Origin: Piezodorus guildinii
Taxonomy: Eukaryota > Arthropoda > Insecta > Hemiptera > Pentatomidae
DNA length: 64,000 nucleotides
Reading direction: 5' to 3'
Assembly: GCA_023052935.1 (NCBI GenBank)
Contig: CM041292.1
Coordinates: forward strand, 142,565,143 to 142,629,142
Under the pieces are notes generated by a model. The model saw nothing but the letters and a program-made list of their open reading frames with translations, made no database searches and was not told the origin of the DNA. Below are positions 1 to 11,190 of the stretch, one piece after another. A program made the translations under genes and the position numbers. Numbering within the stretch: the stretch's first letter is position 1; the number at the start of each line of letters is the position of its first letter.

Positions 1-1196
1 TCCTTCATTCTTGGATATGATCTGTGAATAAATTGTCACTTTTCACGCCCAATGACTCCTTTAAAACCACAATTAATCATCAAGAGTTGAAGTATAATTA
101 AAAATTCAGGAGACGCCTGGAGTGTGGGCCTAGATACGGGGAGAGATAGGCGTTGGAATTGAGACGTTACAGCGGGGCAGATGTGTGCTAGGAGAGCTGA
201 GATGTAATCTACAAGGCGGATCCTTCCAAGGCTCTAGTTACGCTGCTTTTTAATTAAAAGAGGCCCTCTTACATACTCCAGTAACTCGAGAGCTCCGTAA
301 CGATCGTAATACGAAACCAGTAATTATTTTCGACCGTCCCTTACCAAAGGGAAATCTCCAGCACCGTTTTTCGCCGCTCAAAATAACCTATGCTCAACAT
401 ATCAAAGGAAAAAAACAACAACCACACTGCACGATTGAAGCAGTTTTATAAAAATAAAAATTTTATCATAGCAAAATGTCAGAAATGAAACCTATTCTTA
501 TGGCAACGGATTCGTCAATACTATTCAAAGTGTTGCAAAGCTTCGACAAAATTTTCAAATATCGCGGTCTAGCTGTTTGGGAATTTCAACATAGCTAAGG
601 ACACCAGGACGCAGTTAGGCAATATCGAAAATAGCGATAAGCGAAAGATCGATTTTACTCCTCTGAACACACATTAAAAAGTATATAAAATAAAATTCTT
701 AAATAAATTCGAATATTTACTTATCGTTTTAAAAATTAAGAAATTATTCTATTTTTGTGGACCGTTGAGAATATTAGATGAGAAAGATGGTTGGGAATGC
801 GGTCTTCAAGTTTAAAAGTTTAATTGTTGGTACAATTTAAAAAAATATATAATAAATACAAATTTTAATTGTTTATATATTCTTCTTCTTTTAAAATTTA
901 ATTATTTGCTTAGTTTATCTATATTTAATTTTATATTTCTTTCTATATTGTATTACTGTCATCATATTATTGTACCTAACTTATTATTAATTATCTAATT
1001 GCATTGGTTATAATCTTGTTCTCTTAGCCCTGATGAAGGCCCACAATGTAGGTACAGAACTAAAATAACACTACTTCTTAAACAAAAATAAATAAATAAA
1101 ATTGATGACCGCATCCTATTGGTATATTGGTATTTAGTTGATAGTCTAACTCTAGTATCAATTAATTCTCCATTTATTCCCAAATTTTTGGGTAAC
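1..1196. other. No gene seen; AT-rich with one GC-richer patch
   Basis: No convincing open frame. Positions about 100-400 are clearly less AT-rich than the surroundings but contain stops in all frames I followed. Around 1027-1065 there is a short CTGATGA-containing segment that resembles the hammerhead-like terminal motif of Penelope-type elements, but it is degenerate. The rest is simple AT-rich DNA. Confidence 0.6.
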
Positions 1197-1346
1197 CGCT
1201 TAACAGAGACTGGGTGAGCCCAATAAGGACCTCTCTATAGTAGGATTAACTCGTGGCTGAATTATGCTGAATAAATAATTGTTATGTCATGTCCCGTAGG
1301 ACAATGCCCACTGTTCTATCCACTAGACCAAGCCGCTCCCTTGATA
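1197..1346 (-). repeat. tRNA-derived SINE, family SINE2, copy 1
   Basis: Read on the minus strand, the head carries GGCTTGGTCTAGTGGATAG, a good RNA polymerase III A-box-like segment. The body then matches the copy at 34766-34998, including shared AATTATTTATT and CACCCAG segments. The 3' end is not clear, so the boundary is approximate. Confidence 0.6.
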
Positions 1347-1850
1347 ATGAATCCAAAATATAAAACAAAATTTATAATACAGCATCAATGAAATTATAAT
1401 AGGTACTATACAAGAGAGAAGAAGGAATAATTATAAAACGCAAAAAATAAAAAAAAATATTGTTTTTGATAAGGACTTCACAATTTTAAACCTAATAATA
1501 TACCATTATCAAGTGAAAAAAAAATATGAGAATAGTATCACACTGAAGTACGCTTTCGAAATGTTACCATACTTTTTACCAGATGCTGAACTCCTGATAC
1601 CTCGCCTGAGTCGAAATGCTGGCGAACAATAGGGACCTAACTATGGAGGGGAGGAGGAGCCAACCACCTCCTAATTGACTGACTGCTCTGCACATTTCCT
1701 ATAATGGAACGCATAGAACTTGTTCTGTTCTTTATTCCTTATATTCTTGTTCTGCAATTCTTCATCAATCAATCCATTTCTCGATCTCGTCTATCCCAGT
1801 TCTAGGTTATGAAGCACTGAACTACAACCATAAAATATTTAACATTTATT
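1347..1850. other. No gene seen
   Basis: AT-rich DNA. A GC-richer patch at about 1590-1690 shares a short segment (GACC-TAACT-ATGGAGG) with 11530-11560, possibly a small dispersed repeat. No coding signal. Confidence 0.5.
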
Positions 1851-2024
1851 GTTTATTTATTTAACGTCACTTTATGCTTTTTTTTAACGTCCCCTCCGAA
1901 GGACGGCATAACTAAGGATTTTTTACTCCAATTAAAATATCCTAGGGCCACCTGCGGGTTTGAACCCGGGATCTTGGACATAGCAGGCTGTTATTCTAAC
2001 CATCATGCTACAGGTAACCCCATG
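1851..2024 (-). repeat. tRNA-derived SINE, family SINE1, copy a (internally deleted)
   Basis: Minus-strand head GGGGTTACCTGTAGCATG is followed by the B-box-like GGGTTCAAACCC. The tail end is GTTAAATAAATAAAC, as in other copies. Compared with 16301-16574 and 17042-17325, most of the body between the CCTTCGGAGGGGACG segment and the tail is missing and replaced by a short T-run. This copy lies at the outer end of the left arm of a larger inverted repeat. Confidence 0.75.
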
Positions 2025-2203
2025 GTAATTGATCGTGAATAGATATCTATGTGATATTACTTCTTTTTTTTTTTTTTTTTTAATTCACAGTAACTTAATC
2101 GTCAGTCCATTATTACGATAATAATATTAAGACGTTGATTTTTAATACCTATTTCCATTTTAGTAAATATTCAGCAATGTTTTATTGAACCAATTTAACA
2201 TTT
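1851..2203 (+). repeat. Left arm of a roughly 2.9-kb inverted repeat
   Basis: Positions 2025-2203, just inside SINE copy a, match the reverse complement of 4303-4465, just inside SINE copy c. The shared tract includes GATATCTATTCACGATCA and TGTTTTATTGAACCAATTTA read on opposite strands. The arms therefore contain a SINE plus about 170 bp of non-SINE DNA. The match stops abruptly at the inner edge. Confidence 0.75.
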
Positions 2204-2817
2204 TAAAGCACTTATGGTATTAATTTATTAAAGGTCAGATATTTATTTTCTACATCTTTATTTTATTCTGTTAGCCGGTAATAACTTTAGACAGTGTTTT
2301 TTTTTTAAGAAGGACCCATAAGCTTTTTCTTACCTGAATGTTGGTTTACTTCCCAATCATATATTTGTGAATTTACCACATGTAAGCCAATATACTCTTC
2401 TTCTCTTAAACAATGTCTTATCAAATATAGTTTGATTCCCTGCCAATATTGACAACTACGATAAACGAAACGTGGGTGTCAGAACATTTCTTCATTTTAG
2501 TTTCCATTTATGAGGACCTGTCGCTCTCCTAAACCCCAGCATCGTCTTTAATAAAACTTGATATCACAGTTAGTCCATTGCTTGCAATATTGCAATATTG
2601 AATCGCAAAAACCTTTGAAAATTAATCTGTTAAAGGATTTAAATTCAATAATGACGGATTAGCAGGTACTAGAGGCGGATTTTGTAATCATTGATTGACC
2701 GCCACTCGAACCATCTCCTCCATCAGTATGTATTCAACTATTCAATATTTATATTAAAATAAAAAATGTAACCGACTTATGTTTGCTTATTCATCAGTCG
2801 TAATTTTTTTTTTGCTG
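2204..2817. other. No gene seen; loop of the inverted repeat
   Basis: AT-rich DNA between the left arm and SINE1 copy b. No open frame or recognisable element. Confidence 0.5.
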
Positions 2818-3096
2818 CTGTAGCCACGTCCCACTGTAGCATAGTCTGACTGACTACCGTGAGAGAAGGACTACTAAATTTAGCCTATCCAGGTTTAATT
2901 AGAATAGAGATCTTTAACGAGTAACTGATATCACAAAGGCTTGGGTAAAACATAATTTTACGCCCTCTCCTAAGGACGGCACAACCAAAGATTTTTTACT
3001 CCCTTTAAAAATTCAAAGGGGCATCTAACAGTTTAACATCCCAAAACATTGGGTATCGAAGGCTCCTGTGCTAGCCATTACACCACAGGTGACCCC
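2818..3096 (-). repeat. tRNA-derived SINE, family SINE1, copy b
   Basis: Same head-to-body order as the other SINE1 copies on the minus strand (GGGGTCACCTGTGGTGTAATGG head, CCTATCCAGGTTTAATTAG body). The B-box region is mutated, and the A-rich tail is replaced by unrelated sequence. This is a clearly diverged, older copy. Confidence 0.65.
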
Positions 3097-3226
3097 GAAG
3101 AAGACATATTATTTGTTTATAAGTAAACAAAGCCACCACATGTTGATGGACCTTATTTTTTTCTCTAGATCAATGGTACCCAACAAAAAATTTCGCATAT
3201 ATTTGTATAAAAAAATCTTGCATATA

Positions 3227-4081
3227 TTGGCTTATTTCTCATGAAATGTCCGTTTTTATAGTTTCTGAAATACATAAAGGATTTTGCTGTTTTCTTCCGA
3301 ATGTTTACATATTTAAAGTAAACAGTTACTAATCCTCTACCTTTGTATTATAAAAATTAGCTTCCCAATCAATTACCCACTTTTTAGTATACCTCCAAAT
3401 ATGAACATGGAAATACGCGAATTTCGAGTTTAAACTCGGGCATTCAGCAGCTGAGGCCGCTAGAAATATTTGCAAGGCGTTTGGGGAAGGGAGTGTTAAT
3501 GAACGGACCATTCGCCGTTGGTTTGCTATGTTTTCCGCTGAGGATACCGACTTGGAAAACTTGCCCCGAGGAAGACCTCCGTCCGTAATAGACAACGATG
3601 TCCTCAAACATACAGTAGAAGGAAACCCCTACCAAACCGTTTCCAGACATTTAAAGTGTATTGGGAAAGTAAAAAAGCTCGATACATGGGTACCTCATGA
3701 TCTCACTGAGTATCAGCAAGACCCCATGTTTCAAAACATACCGTGCAAAAATTGAAAGAATTGGGCTACGAAGTTCTTCCGCACCCACCATATTTTCCCG
3801 ACTTGACTCCAACAGATTACCACCTGTTCAGGAATTTAGACAACTTCGTCAAATGACAACTTTTTGAAAATGATGATCAAGTGAAAAGTGCGTTTTCAGA
3901 TTTTGTTTCACTTCAAAGCTCAGAGTTTTTCAGTTCGGGGATAAAAAAGTTGGTGTGACGGTGGGAAAAATATGTAGAAAAAGAAGGTAAATACTTCGAA
4001 TAAAATTATCTTGTTTTCATATCGTATTTTTAATAAAAATCCTTTACCTTGAAAACGGACATTTCATGTGACACAACTCAA
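3227..4081 (+). mobile_element. mariner element, internally deleted (855 bp)
   Basis: Terminal inverted repeats of about 30 bp are visible. The left end TTGGCTTATTTCTCATGAAA, continuing into TGTCCGTTTT, matches the reverse complement of the right end with few mismatches. TA dinucleotides flank both ends (3225-3226 and 4082-4083), the mariner target duplication. Full-length mariners are about 1.3 kb, so about a third is missing; the loss removes the middle of the transposase. It sits in the loop of the 1851-4730 inverted repeat. Confidence 0.85.
3400..4002 (+). pseudogene. mariner transposase relic
   Basis: The N-terminal part reads as a mariner helix-turn-helix region, with segments such as CKAFGEGSVNERTIRRWF near 3465-3525 and NLPRGRPPSVIDND near 3555-3600. 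A WVPHDL segment follows near 3690. The frame then jumps to the C-terminal part, recognisable by KLKELGYEVLPHPPYFPDLTP near 3750-3810 (the third catalytic Asp region) and the end segment KYVEKEGKYFE near 3970-4002. The parts of the DD34D core with the first two aspartates are deleted and in-frame stops are present. It cannot encode an active transposase. The intact repeats could in principle still be mobilised by a full-length relative. Confidence 0.85.
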
Positions 4082-4302
4082 TATATTTGTATTAGGATTT
4101 AACGAAACCTCTCATACAATGGTATCTAAAGAACAGACAAGTCCTTGCCACCGTGCTTGAATCTTGCTGCTCTTTCCAAAAGATACCAAGTTCATATTTA
4201 ATTTAATTCCGAATCATACTAAAACATCTTCCATAACGTGAAAAGAATATATATTAGCGTAATAAAAAACTACTCTAGATATTAATGCAAATAAAATCAA
4301 GT

Positions 4303-4730
4303 AAATTGGTTCAATAAAACATTGCTGAATATTTACTAAAATGGAAATAGGTATTAAAAATCAACGTCTTAATACTACTATGGTAATAATGGACTAACGA
4401 TTAAGTTACTGTGAATTAAAAAAAAAGTAATATCATATAGATATCTATTCACGATCAGTTACCATGGGGTTGCCTGTAGCATGATGGTTAGCATAACAGC
4501 CTACTATGCCCAAGATCCCGGGTTCAAACTCGCAGGTGGCACTAGGATATTTAAATGGGAGTAAAAAATCCTTAGTTATGCCGTCCTTCGGAGAGGACGA
4601 AAAAAGGTGGTCCTGAGTCTGTGCGATTTCGGGTACTCGTTAAAGATCCCTATCCTAATTAAACCTGGAAAGGCAAAATTTAGGATCCGCACTACAGCAT
4701 CGTCCATTAAGGGGCGTTAAATAAATAAAC
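4303..4730 (-). repeat. Right arm of the 1851-4730 inverted repeat
   Basis: Reverse-complement match to 1851-2203. It consists of about 160 bp non-SINE DNA followed by SINE1 copy c. The SINE body deletion in the left arm is not present here, so the arms diverged after the duplication. Confidence 0.75.
4466..4730 (+). repeat. tRNA-derived SINE, family SINE1, copy c
   Basis: Full-length plus-strand copy. The tRNA-like head begins GGGGTTGCCTGTAGCATGAT and has CCGGGTTCAAACTCGC as its B box. The body carries GTACTCGTTAAAGATCCC and the tail is GTTAAATAAATAAAC. Confidence 0.8.
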
Positions 4731-5882
4731 ATATCAGTTACCGCACGCAAAGCGTATGCGATTCTTCTTACAAGCCGAGGCTTCACTAATATTTTTCATA
4801 ATGGTTATTTAAAATAATTTTCAATGAAATCTCGCAAACCTCTAGACATCAACTATGGACCCTTAGTGGGAGACAGTTATTCTTACGGATTCTTAAAACA
4901 TAATTTACAAAAAAACTAATATACGATCAATCAAGAATAGTTTCTCAAATTCTGTTATTAATATATGTGGAAAATTATTTTAAAAAATATTTATTACCAT
5001 TTTTTTACCAAAGTTATTTAAAAATTTTAGTTAGCAATAGTAAATCATATTCCATGATTTTCCTCCAATTTTATGCCTTCTTATAATGAATTTCCAGGTA
5101 AGTTGTTTTTGTTGTCCGAGATGAAACTAGAAGCTAAATTACACTGTTTCTCCTCTACAGGAGAGATAATTCAAAGACGTTCCAGGACTTTTCCTGTTCC
5201 TGGAATTTTAATCGCTTAATATAATACAAGCTGGATGAAACAATTAGGTGGAAGTGTACACCAGAGGAGGTAGTTTGTTGTAAGCTAAGAGGGGGTAATG
5301 GAAGGCAGGACTTGGCCAAGTCGTCCGAATAAGAGTAAAGTCCTGGACGGTAGGCTAATGAAGTTTTGTTTTGTTGGAGAGGGGGGTGAAAACGGATCCG
5401 GAGGCCGCACGGTTACCGGATATGGCCAATCCATCAGCTCCTAGCTCCTGTTACAAATTAACCTAGCTCCTCTCTTCTTTTCCACCCTCGCCCGATTTAT
5501 ATATCTGTCCATAGTTTATTTCTCTAGTGCTAGCAATGTTTTCTCCAATTTCGAATAGAATATTAAAAAATATCATTCAATGTGTAAACACCAAAATCTG
5601 ATAATTTGTAGTCAATTTTTAATAAAAAAATATCTATTATAAAATAAGAGTAAAAACTTTAAAACAATCAAAAATGTTACAAACTCCAGCTTTAGAAAGT
5701 TACATACATCAAAATGTTAAATACATAAACAAATTTTAAAAAATAACAAAGTTCTAGGCATAGCAAATAACGATAATGAACCGCATATGAAAACAGAAGA
5801 AGTAATAAAGTTAAAGAATTTTACATTAAGAAATGCCTATATCAGAAATATTTATGAATTCAAGTTTTTGACGGAAATATAC
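4731..5882. other. No gene seen
   Basis: AT-rich DNA with a less AT-rich patch at about 5090-5510. That patch contains no open frame longer than a few tens of codons and no element I recognise; it could be old non-coding transposon DNA or a regulatory region. Confidence 0.5.
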
Positions 5883-6170
5883 GGGGGAGCCCGTGGATTT
5901 TGGCTAGCACTCTGGTCTGCCACGCCAAAGGTTGTGAGCTAGAATCCCAGTCGCTGGAGGACTTTATCAAGCATATAATTCAATTTGTATTCAATAATAT
6001 GCCTATCCCCCGGGTATATTAGCCCCATCAGTCTACTGGTAGCCACTCACATAACTAGGAGTAGGAAGTGATGATCCAACTCTATAACTTAACACCGAGG
6101 ATAACGGTATGGAAACGCATCGCACGCCCAAGGACCTTCTATGCCTGTCGCACCATCCGAAGAAGAAAAA
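5883..6170 (+). repeat. tRNA-derived SINE, family SINE3, copy 1
   Basis: It begins GGGGGAGCCCGTGGATTTTG, with the B-box-like tract GAATCCCAGTCGC. The body shares CCCCCGGG, GCCACTCAC and AGTGATGA segments, in the same order, with the better-preserved copy at 41734-42023. It ends in a GAAGAAGAAAAA tail. Flanking duplications are only weakly visible. Confidence 0.7.
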
Positions 6171-6439
6171 TGAAAATACACATTTTAGAGTCCTCTGAAC
6201 CAAGTCTCGCAAAATGGTGATTGTGGCGTGTCAAGATCTAAAGCAATAAGTCGTTGAGATCTGAAACAGCGTATTGACAATAATGCTATGTCACAGATGT
6301 TACGGCCACTTTAGACCATGGAAACATTTTTACAGTTATCTCCAAAATAATACTTGTAATAATGTAGTGAGATAGTCTTTGATGTCAGAGGGCGGCGCAA
6401 AGTGGTGATAAACGGTCAAAAAGCAAAACCGAAAGCAGT

Positions 6440-6880
6440 TATATTGGACTGAGTTACTATTTCCTTTTCTTTTCTTTCGATTTTCATTCAAATAATTAAA
6501 AAAAAATTTCCTAATTCCAGAACACCTTACATTTTTTCTCTATCATCAATAATAACCGAGTTATCAGGGAATTATCTTACAAGTTGTGGCTTAACCATAT
6601 AAGGTTATTTTTTAATTTGTTGGTGGAATTATATCTGCTATAATTTGTTACTTAATTTTTTTTTTTTTTAATCGCGCTTTACTGATTCTAAAAAATAAAT
6701 TGAGTTATGGGCGTTTTTATTGGAGACAGTTAATTTTTTTTTTATTATAATTATTCGCGGTTTTTTGGTTAAAAAACACTAATGAATTTTTTCTCCATCT
6801 TCGAAAATTACGTAGTTACAAGCGTGTATATAGGCGAGATTTCAATTGAAAGAAATATTTGTTATTTTTAAAATTTCTAA
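6440..6880 (-). repeat. Family B repeat fragment
   Basis: The reverse complement matches 19075-19510 over several hundred bases. Shared landmarks are AATTATTCGCGGTTTTTTGG, GATTTTCATTCAAATAA and the recurring GAGTTAT/GGAGTTAC motif. Function unknown; no coding capacity. Confidence 0.7.
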
Positions 6881-7617
6881 TCAAAACCTACGTACTAGCA
6901 ATTTGAAAAGTACTTATTCGCTTAAAAAAGTATATTACATTGAATTATCAATTATATTAATGTATTGGGAAAGAACCCGTAAACGTATAAAAAATTGTAC
7001 AGCTTTTTAGGGTATTTTTTTATGATGAAGCTCAACTAAATATAAATGATGGCAGAAACGATGTTAAAAAAAAAAAAAAAAAAAAATGTGTTCCAATCCA
7101 CCGCGTGTTATTTGACATTTCGTGTCTTACAAGAAACTTTTGCTGATAAGTATCTATTTCTGTCAGTTCTTTATCTTTTTTTCTTTCAACCTACGGAACT
7201 TGGCAACCGCCCAAAGAAGCATCTCATAATATGACGCCAGCTTTCCTACAAATCTTCCTTTGGAATACTAGAGAATAATACGTAACGCAAGGAAGAAACA
7301 GTATACAATTTAAGTACATTTATACCTGATATTGTCTAAGTTTAAGTAGATAAAACAACTTTTTTATTATTCGAACAAAGTCGCCAAGCTGCAACATCCT
7401 GCACTACAGTGGCCTTCCTATACTGATGATATGAAATTCGAATAATCAGAGTAGAACAGATCCGTCAGTTAGAATTCCAATTTCACAAACATCAAACAAC
7501 CAGAAACTATTCGTGGATACCAATTGCTACAACTAAACTTCATATTTACAACAATTAGCAAATAAACATCTCCAGAATATTGGGATTTTAGACATTTGTA
7601 CACTTGTAATCTGTATG

Positions 7618-7620
<3 letters not shown>

Positions 7621-7694
<74 letters not shown>
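7621..7694. repeat. (AT)n microsatellite
   Basis: About 74 bp of uninterrupted AT dinucleotides. Length in the assembly may not be exact. Confidence 0.95.
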
Positions 7695-7697
<3 letters not shown>

Positions 7698-7832
7698 GAA
7701 ATATCAGTTAGAAGAAGACAGGGCACTGAGAAAGAAGAGCTCCTATAGCATCATGCGCTCCTGAGCCACATCAGTATCCTGTCCGAACTGTAAAGAAAAA
7801 AAAAGGCTTAAGAAAGAAGAGAAAGGAAAAAT

Positions 7833-7853
7833 CAGTCAGTCAGTCAGTCAGTC
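7833..7853. repeat. (CAGT)n microsatellite
   Basis: Five consecutive CAGT units, then diverging. Confidence 0.9.
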
Positions 7854-9044
7854 GGGTTCATAAGATTTTTTATTTATTATAATATTTTAGCTTATCATCA
7901 GAAGTGAAAAATAAATACACTGTAACCAAGTTATCAAAAAATTATCTGCGAAATATGAGTAGTAGTAATAGAGGAGGCGTACAATTTAAGAAGTTAATAT
8001 TCAAAAAAAGAAATCGTACAAGTTAATATTGTTATGTATGTATGCATATGTATTAGTAAAGTTTCTAATGAGGGAGTTAAATCAGATTCAGTGTTGCCAC
8101 CGTACTGTATCCTACAAATTATATTATTCTTCCATACAGTACACAATATTTTAGGAAATAATATTTGATGCAGGCAACACAAGACTTTCACCTAACTCGA
8201 TTTTTAAAATCAGTTTAAGAACTATTAAATTAACTTGAAGTTAAAATTTTGTAAAATCTATAGCTTTCCAACGGTTTATAATACTGTTACTTAATTTTAA
8301 AAATCTGGTGGGCGCAACACACGACTTTCACTTGCCTCCGTTGTTAATATTAATTTAAGAATTTTTGAATACATTGAAAGATGAAAACAAATTGTTAAAG
8401 AATTAATTAAATTAAGTTTCCATAGAAACATTTGATTTATTAAATAATCCATTATATAATTATCTACTATAATCACTTTGGTTTATCAGCTTTTCTCCAC
8501 CCTCCGTTAACTTTTACAATTTTGTGTATTAGATAATATTTTTTCTAAAATCTCTAGCTTTCCAAAGATATATTATACATCTATATTATATTGTTTGTTA
8601 TGTTTAAAAACACAAAAATTGCATACAAAAATATTTTTTGTAAAATTTCTCTTTTAGTTGGGAATCGACTTCGTTCAACTTCTATGTTTAGCTTTTTCTT
8701 ATCGATGATAATCAGATGATATGGATAATTTTATGAAACCTACAAAATTGAAGGTACTTTAGAGGAAGAAAATTTAAAATTTCGGCATTTAAGCTTTGTC
8801 AGGCTATGAATGAATGAATGAATAAATGCTTTATTTACATAATATACAAAATAGTAATAACATATATATATACATTTTTTTGAGATCAAAGCCCACAAGA
8901 CAATGGCGTTAAGCCGTCTGTCGAGTTGCCCCTTTTTCTTTTCTTTTTTTTTTTCAGTTTTGATAATAATTTATACATTTTTTTTTTTTTGTAACGTTAT
9001 GATTTATTTTTATTTATTGTAAAGATTTAATAATTAAAATGCTG

Positions 9045-9669
9045 CACTAAAAAAAATTTCTGTAGTTTATCTTCACAAAATTCCGCGACTTTAATTCCTC
9101 TTTCATCTATTTTACCGTCTTTTGAATTTCTTATTTCAGTTGTTAAGTTTGTTCCCTCTAAAATTCCATTAGGACATATTTTCAATTTTCCAGTGTGAGC
9201 ATTTCAGTCACCGATAAGAACAACATCATAATTTCTAGTCAATTCAATTAATTCTATTACTTCATCAAATTCACTATTCCAATTACTGGAATTTAAATAG
9301 ATCGGAACCAGATATATTATTTTTTCATTAATTTTTAACTTAATACAAATTTTATTTTGAATAATGCAGTATTCAGCTTGATTTTTATTGAATTTTGTGT
9401 TATTAAAGCGCCATATAGATAGATATCCCCCACTGGTTCTTCCCATTATCCCTCCCTTTATAGCATCTATAAACTTCAATTCGAAATCTAAAAATTTTTG
9501 TTTATAAAATAAAACATTTTCTTATACTAAAAATGTCTCTACCAACAAAAAATATCGAATTTTTTGACAAATTAAAAAAACAAAAAACATTTTCTTTAGA
9601 TTTAATTCCCCTTATATTATAAAATGAAATATTTATCTCACCTAAATTATTAATAATAGCTTTATCACT
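9045..9669 (-). pseudogene. LINE-A ORF2 start: APE-type endonuclease relic
   Basis: Short in-frame pieces can be read on the minus strand. Just after ORF1 there is a stretch with ISFYNIRGIKSKEN (the N-terminal Asn motif), closed by a stop near 9503. Then 9479-9204 contains GRTSGGYLSIW and ends in VVLIGD. After a TGA the frame continues with NAHTGK and a conserved EFCEDK ending. These match the order of motifs in LINE endonucleases that nick target DNA. A frameshift, at least two stops and the missing catalytic C-terminus make it non-functional. Confidence 0.8.
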
Positions 9670-9686
9670 CTCACTTATACCATTTT

Positions 9687-10589
9687 TTACACTAACTTTC
9701 CTTCGTTTTTTGAACTAGCACTGGAGGTAGACGGTTGACTGTTATCGGGGGCCGCCTCACCGCTACGGAGATCCTCTTCAAGAACTGCTTTCATGCTCTT
9801 CATCACTTCTTCGGAAAATGTAGTTCCCATTATTTCTTCCAGAATCCTTATTCCATCTTTTCCATCACATTTAAGACCCTCATCAAAGTCCCAGAAGAAC
9901 CTTTTGTTTTTAAATAAAAGGTAGAAATCTCTAATTTGGACAACAGCGCTCTTATCCACTTGTATAATTTTTTCCTTTATCCTCCATAGGCACCTTCTTC
10001 TCTTCCTAGTTCTTCCAGAAAGATCCCTGTGTATAAAGATCCCACTGCCTTTTAACTTCCTTGAATTTTTCAGAATATCCCATATAATTTTTTCGTTATC
10101 GAATTCTGCTAGAACTATGTTTTTTTGCGTGTTATTCTTGATTTTAAAAGCATTATTAATTGTGACATTATTTACACTAAGCACTTGGTCGCATAAAGTC
10201 TTGATAGTTTTTGGAATATCTTCGTTACTTCCTCTTAGACCCCTGAATATGAGGTTTTTCATTTTATTTTTATTAATCAAATTCTCAATAATATTACTCA
10301 TATGTTTCTCTTTTTCTTTTAATGTTTTGATTTCTTTTCTTAACTCTTCATTTTCTATTAGTAATTTATTTTCTAACAATTTAAAATCTTCTTTTGATGG
10401 TATATCTTTTTTTAGAGATTTAAATTTAACGTCTAACATTTTATTAAACCGTTCCATCATTTTTTCTATTTCCATGGCTTCTATTGTTTCAGTCTGAACT
10501 TTTTTATTTTTTATTTCTTCAGGGGAATTTATAATCCGTTTTCTTTTCGTTGAATCTACAGATCTCTTTTGGTGAAGAGATACCTTCAT
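9687..10589 (-). CDS. LINE-A ORF1 protein (coiled coil plus RNA-binding region)
   Basis: An intact 300-residue frame from a true ATG. The N-terminus is basic and lysine-rich. Residues about 40-110 form a charged, heptad-rich stretch typical of a coiled coil. Residues about 110-190 contain NLIFRGLRGS and SGIFIHRDLS, the layout of the RNA-recognition fold and C-terminal domain in L1-type ORF1 proteins. Such proteins bind the element's own RNA and act as nucleic-acid chaperones during target-primed reverse transcription. It lies directly upstream of the broken endonuclease. Because the frame is open while ORF2 is wrecked, the decay is probably recent or came from a single deletion. Family assignment beyond LINE ORF1 is inference. 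Confidence 0.75.
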   Translation of the reverse strand: MKVSLHQKRSVDSTKRKRIINSPEEIKNKKVQTETIEAMEIEKMMERFNKMLDVKFKSLKKDIPSKEDFKLLENKLLIENEELRKEIKTLKEKEKHMSNIIENLINKNKMKNLIFRGLRGSNEDIPKTIKTLCDQVLSVNNVTINNAFKIKNNTQKNIVLAEFDNEKIIWDILKNSRKLKGSGIFIHRDLSGRTRKRRRCLWRIKEKIIQVDKSAVVQIRDFYLLFKNKRFFWDFDEGLKCDGKDGIRILEEIMGTTFSEEVMKSMKAVLEEDLRSGEAAPDNSQPSTSSASSKNEGKLV

Positions 10590-11190
10590 TAAGCTCTTTT
10601 TTTCTATTCATATATTTACGAGCCAATAGGTTTGACAAGTAAATAAACAGTACTGCCACTGACCTTGCTAGATAAGAGACCAGATACGAGACGGCTTACA
10701 GATCCCGGGTGGGGGCTATCCTGTTCAGGCCCGCTCCAGATAACACCAGGTGAAGCCAAAAATTAGCAAATAGTTTCGCAATCACCACGGAGGTATCCGT
10801 CGTCCGATTTTCTTCAAAATTCACAGAAATACTTTGAAACACTATATTTCCGCGTATACTAATTCTTATTTCGAAACGGCTTCACAAACGAATTCTAAGA
10901 TCAATCGGTACGGAGACGGTATAATTGATTGGTATAAAGTGGCTCTTATGGTTAACTGATTTTAATTGAAAATTTGCTGCAACATCTCAGGCCTATAGTT
11001 GTCTTAAATAAGAAATTTTTAGTTTCATACGATTTTTCGTTTAAACTACACACACACACAGAACGTTTTCGGGGCTAAGGTCATTTGGCCTCAGGGGACT
11101 CTAAAACGTGTATTTCCGCTGAAAACTCGAATTCGATCGCAATACTTCATCTTATATATGTTTCATATATAGGTAAGAGAAAGTAAAAAA

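Larger units (their letters stand above)
6881..8174. other. No gene seen; simple repeats
   Basis: AT-rich DNA. It holds a pure (AT)n tract (7621-7694), a short (CAGT)n tract (7833-7853) and several A-runs. Confidence 0.6.
8811..10900 (-). mobile_element. LINE-A: non-LTR retrotransposon lacking its reverse transcriptase
   Basis: On the minus strand the order is a 5' region, ORF1 (10589-9687), a broken endonuclease region (about 9669-9045), a short 3' region, and a tail of (ATTC)n repeats at 8811-8825. Everything that should follow the endonuclease, including the reverse transcriptase, is absent: the frame ends near 9045 and the 3' untranslated region begins within about 60 bp. The 3' region resembles LINE-B in layout, suggesting the same clade. 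It sits inside family A copy A1. No clear target-site duplication was found, so the 5' edge is approximate. Confidence 0.75.
8175..11190 (+). repeat. Family A dispersed repeat, copy A1, split by LINE-A
   Basis: The left end near 8316 has ACTTTCACTTGCCTCCGTTG, matching the left end at 43917. The body includes AAAATCTCTAGCTTTCCAAA, a landmark in all copies. It is interrupted at about 8811 by LINE-A and resumes at about 10930 with AAAGTGGCTCTTATGG. It ends near 11178 in ATATAGGTAAGAGAAAGT, the counterpart of the left end. A second partial left end lies at 8180-8310. No coding capacity is visible; a non-autonomous DNA transposon is the best guess. Confidence 0.65.

Noticed and set aside
7833..7853. 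(CAGT)n tract considered as a start of a CRISPR-like array
   Set aside because: No spacers; simple microsatellite in a eukaryotic genome.
10117..10497. 126-codon plus-strand hydrophobic frame
   Set aside because: Antisense of LINE-A ORF1; the Lys/Glu-rich coiled coil reads as Phe/Leu/Ile on the other strand.
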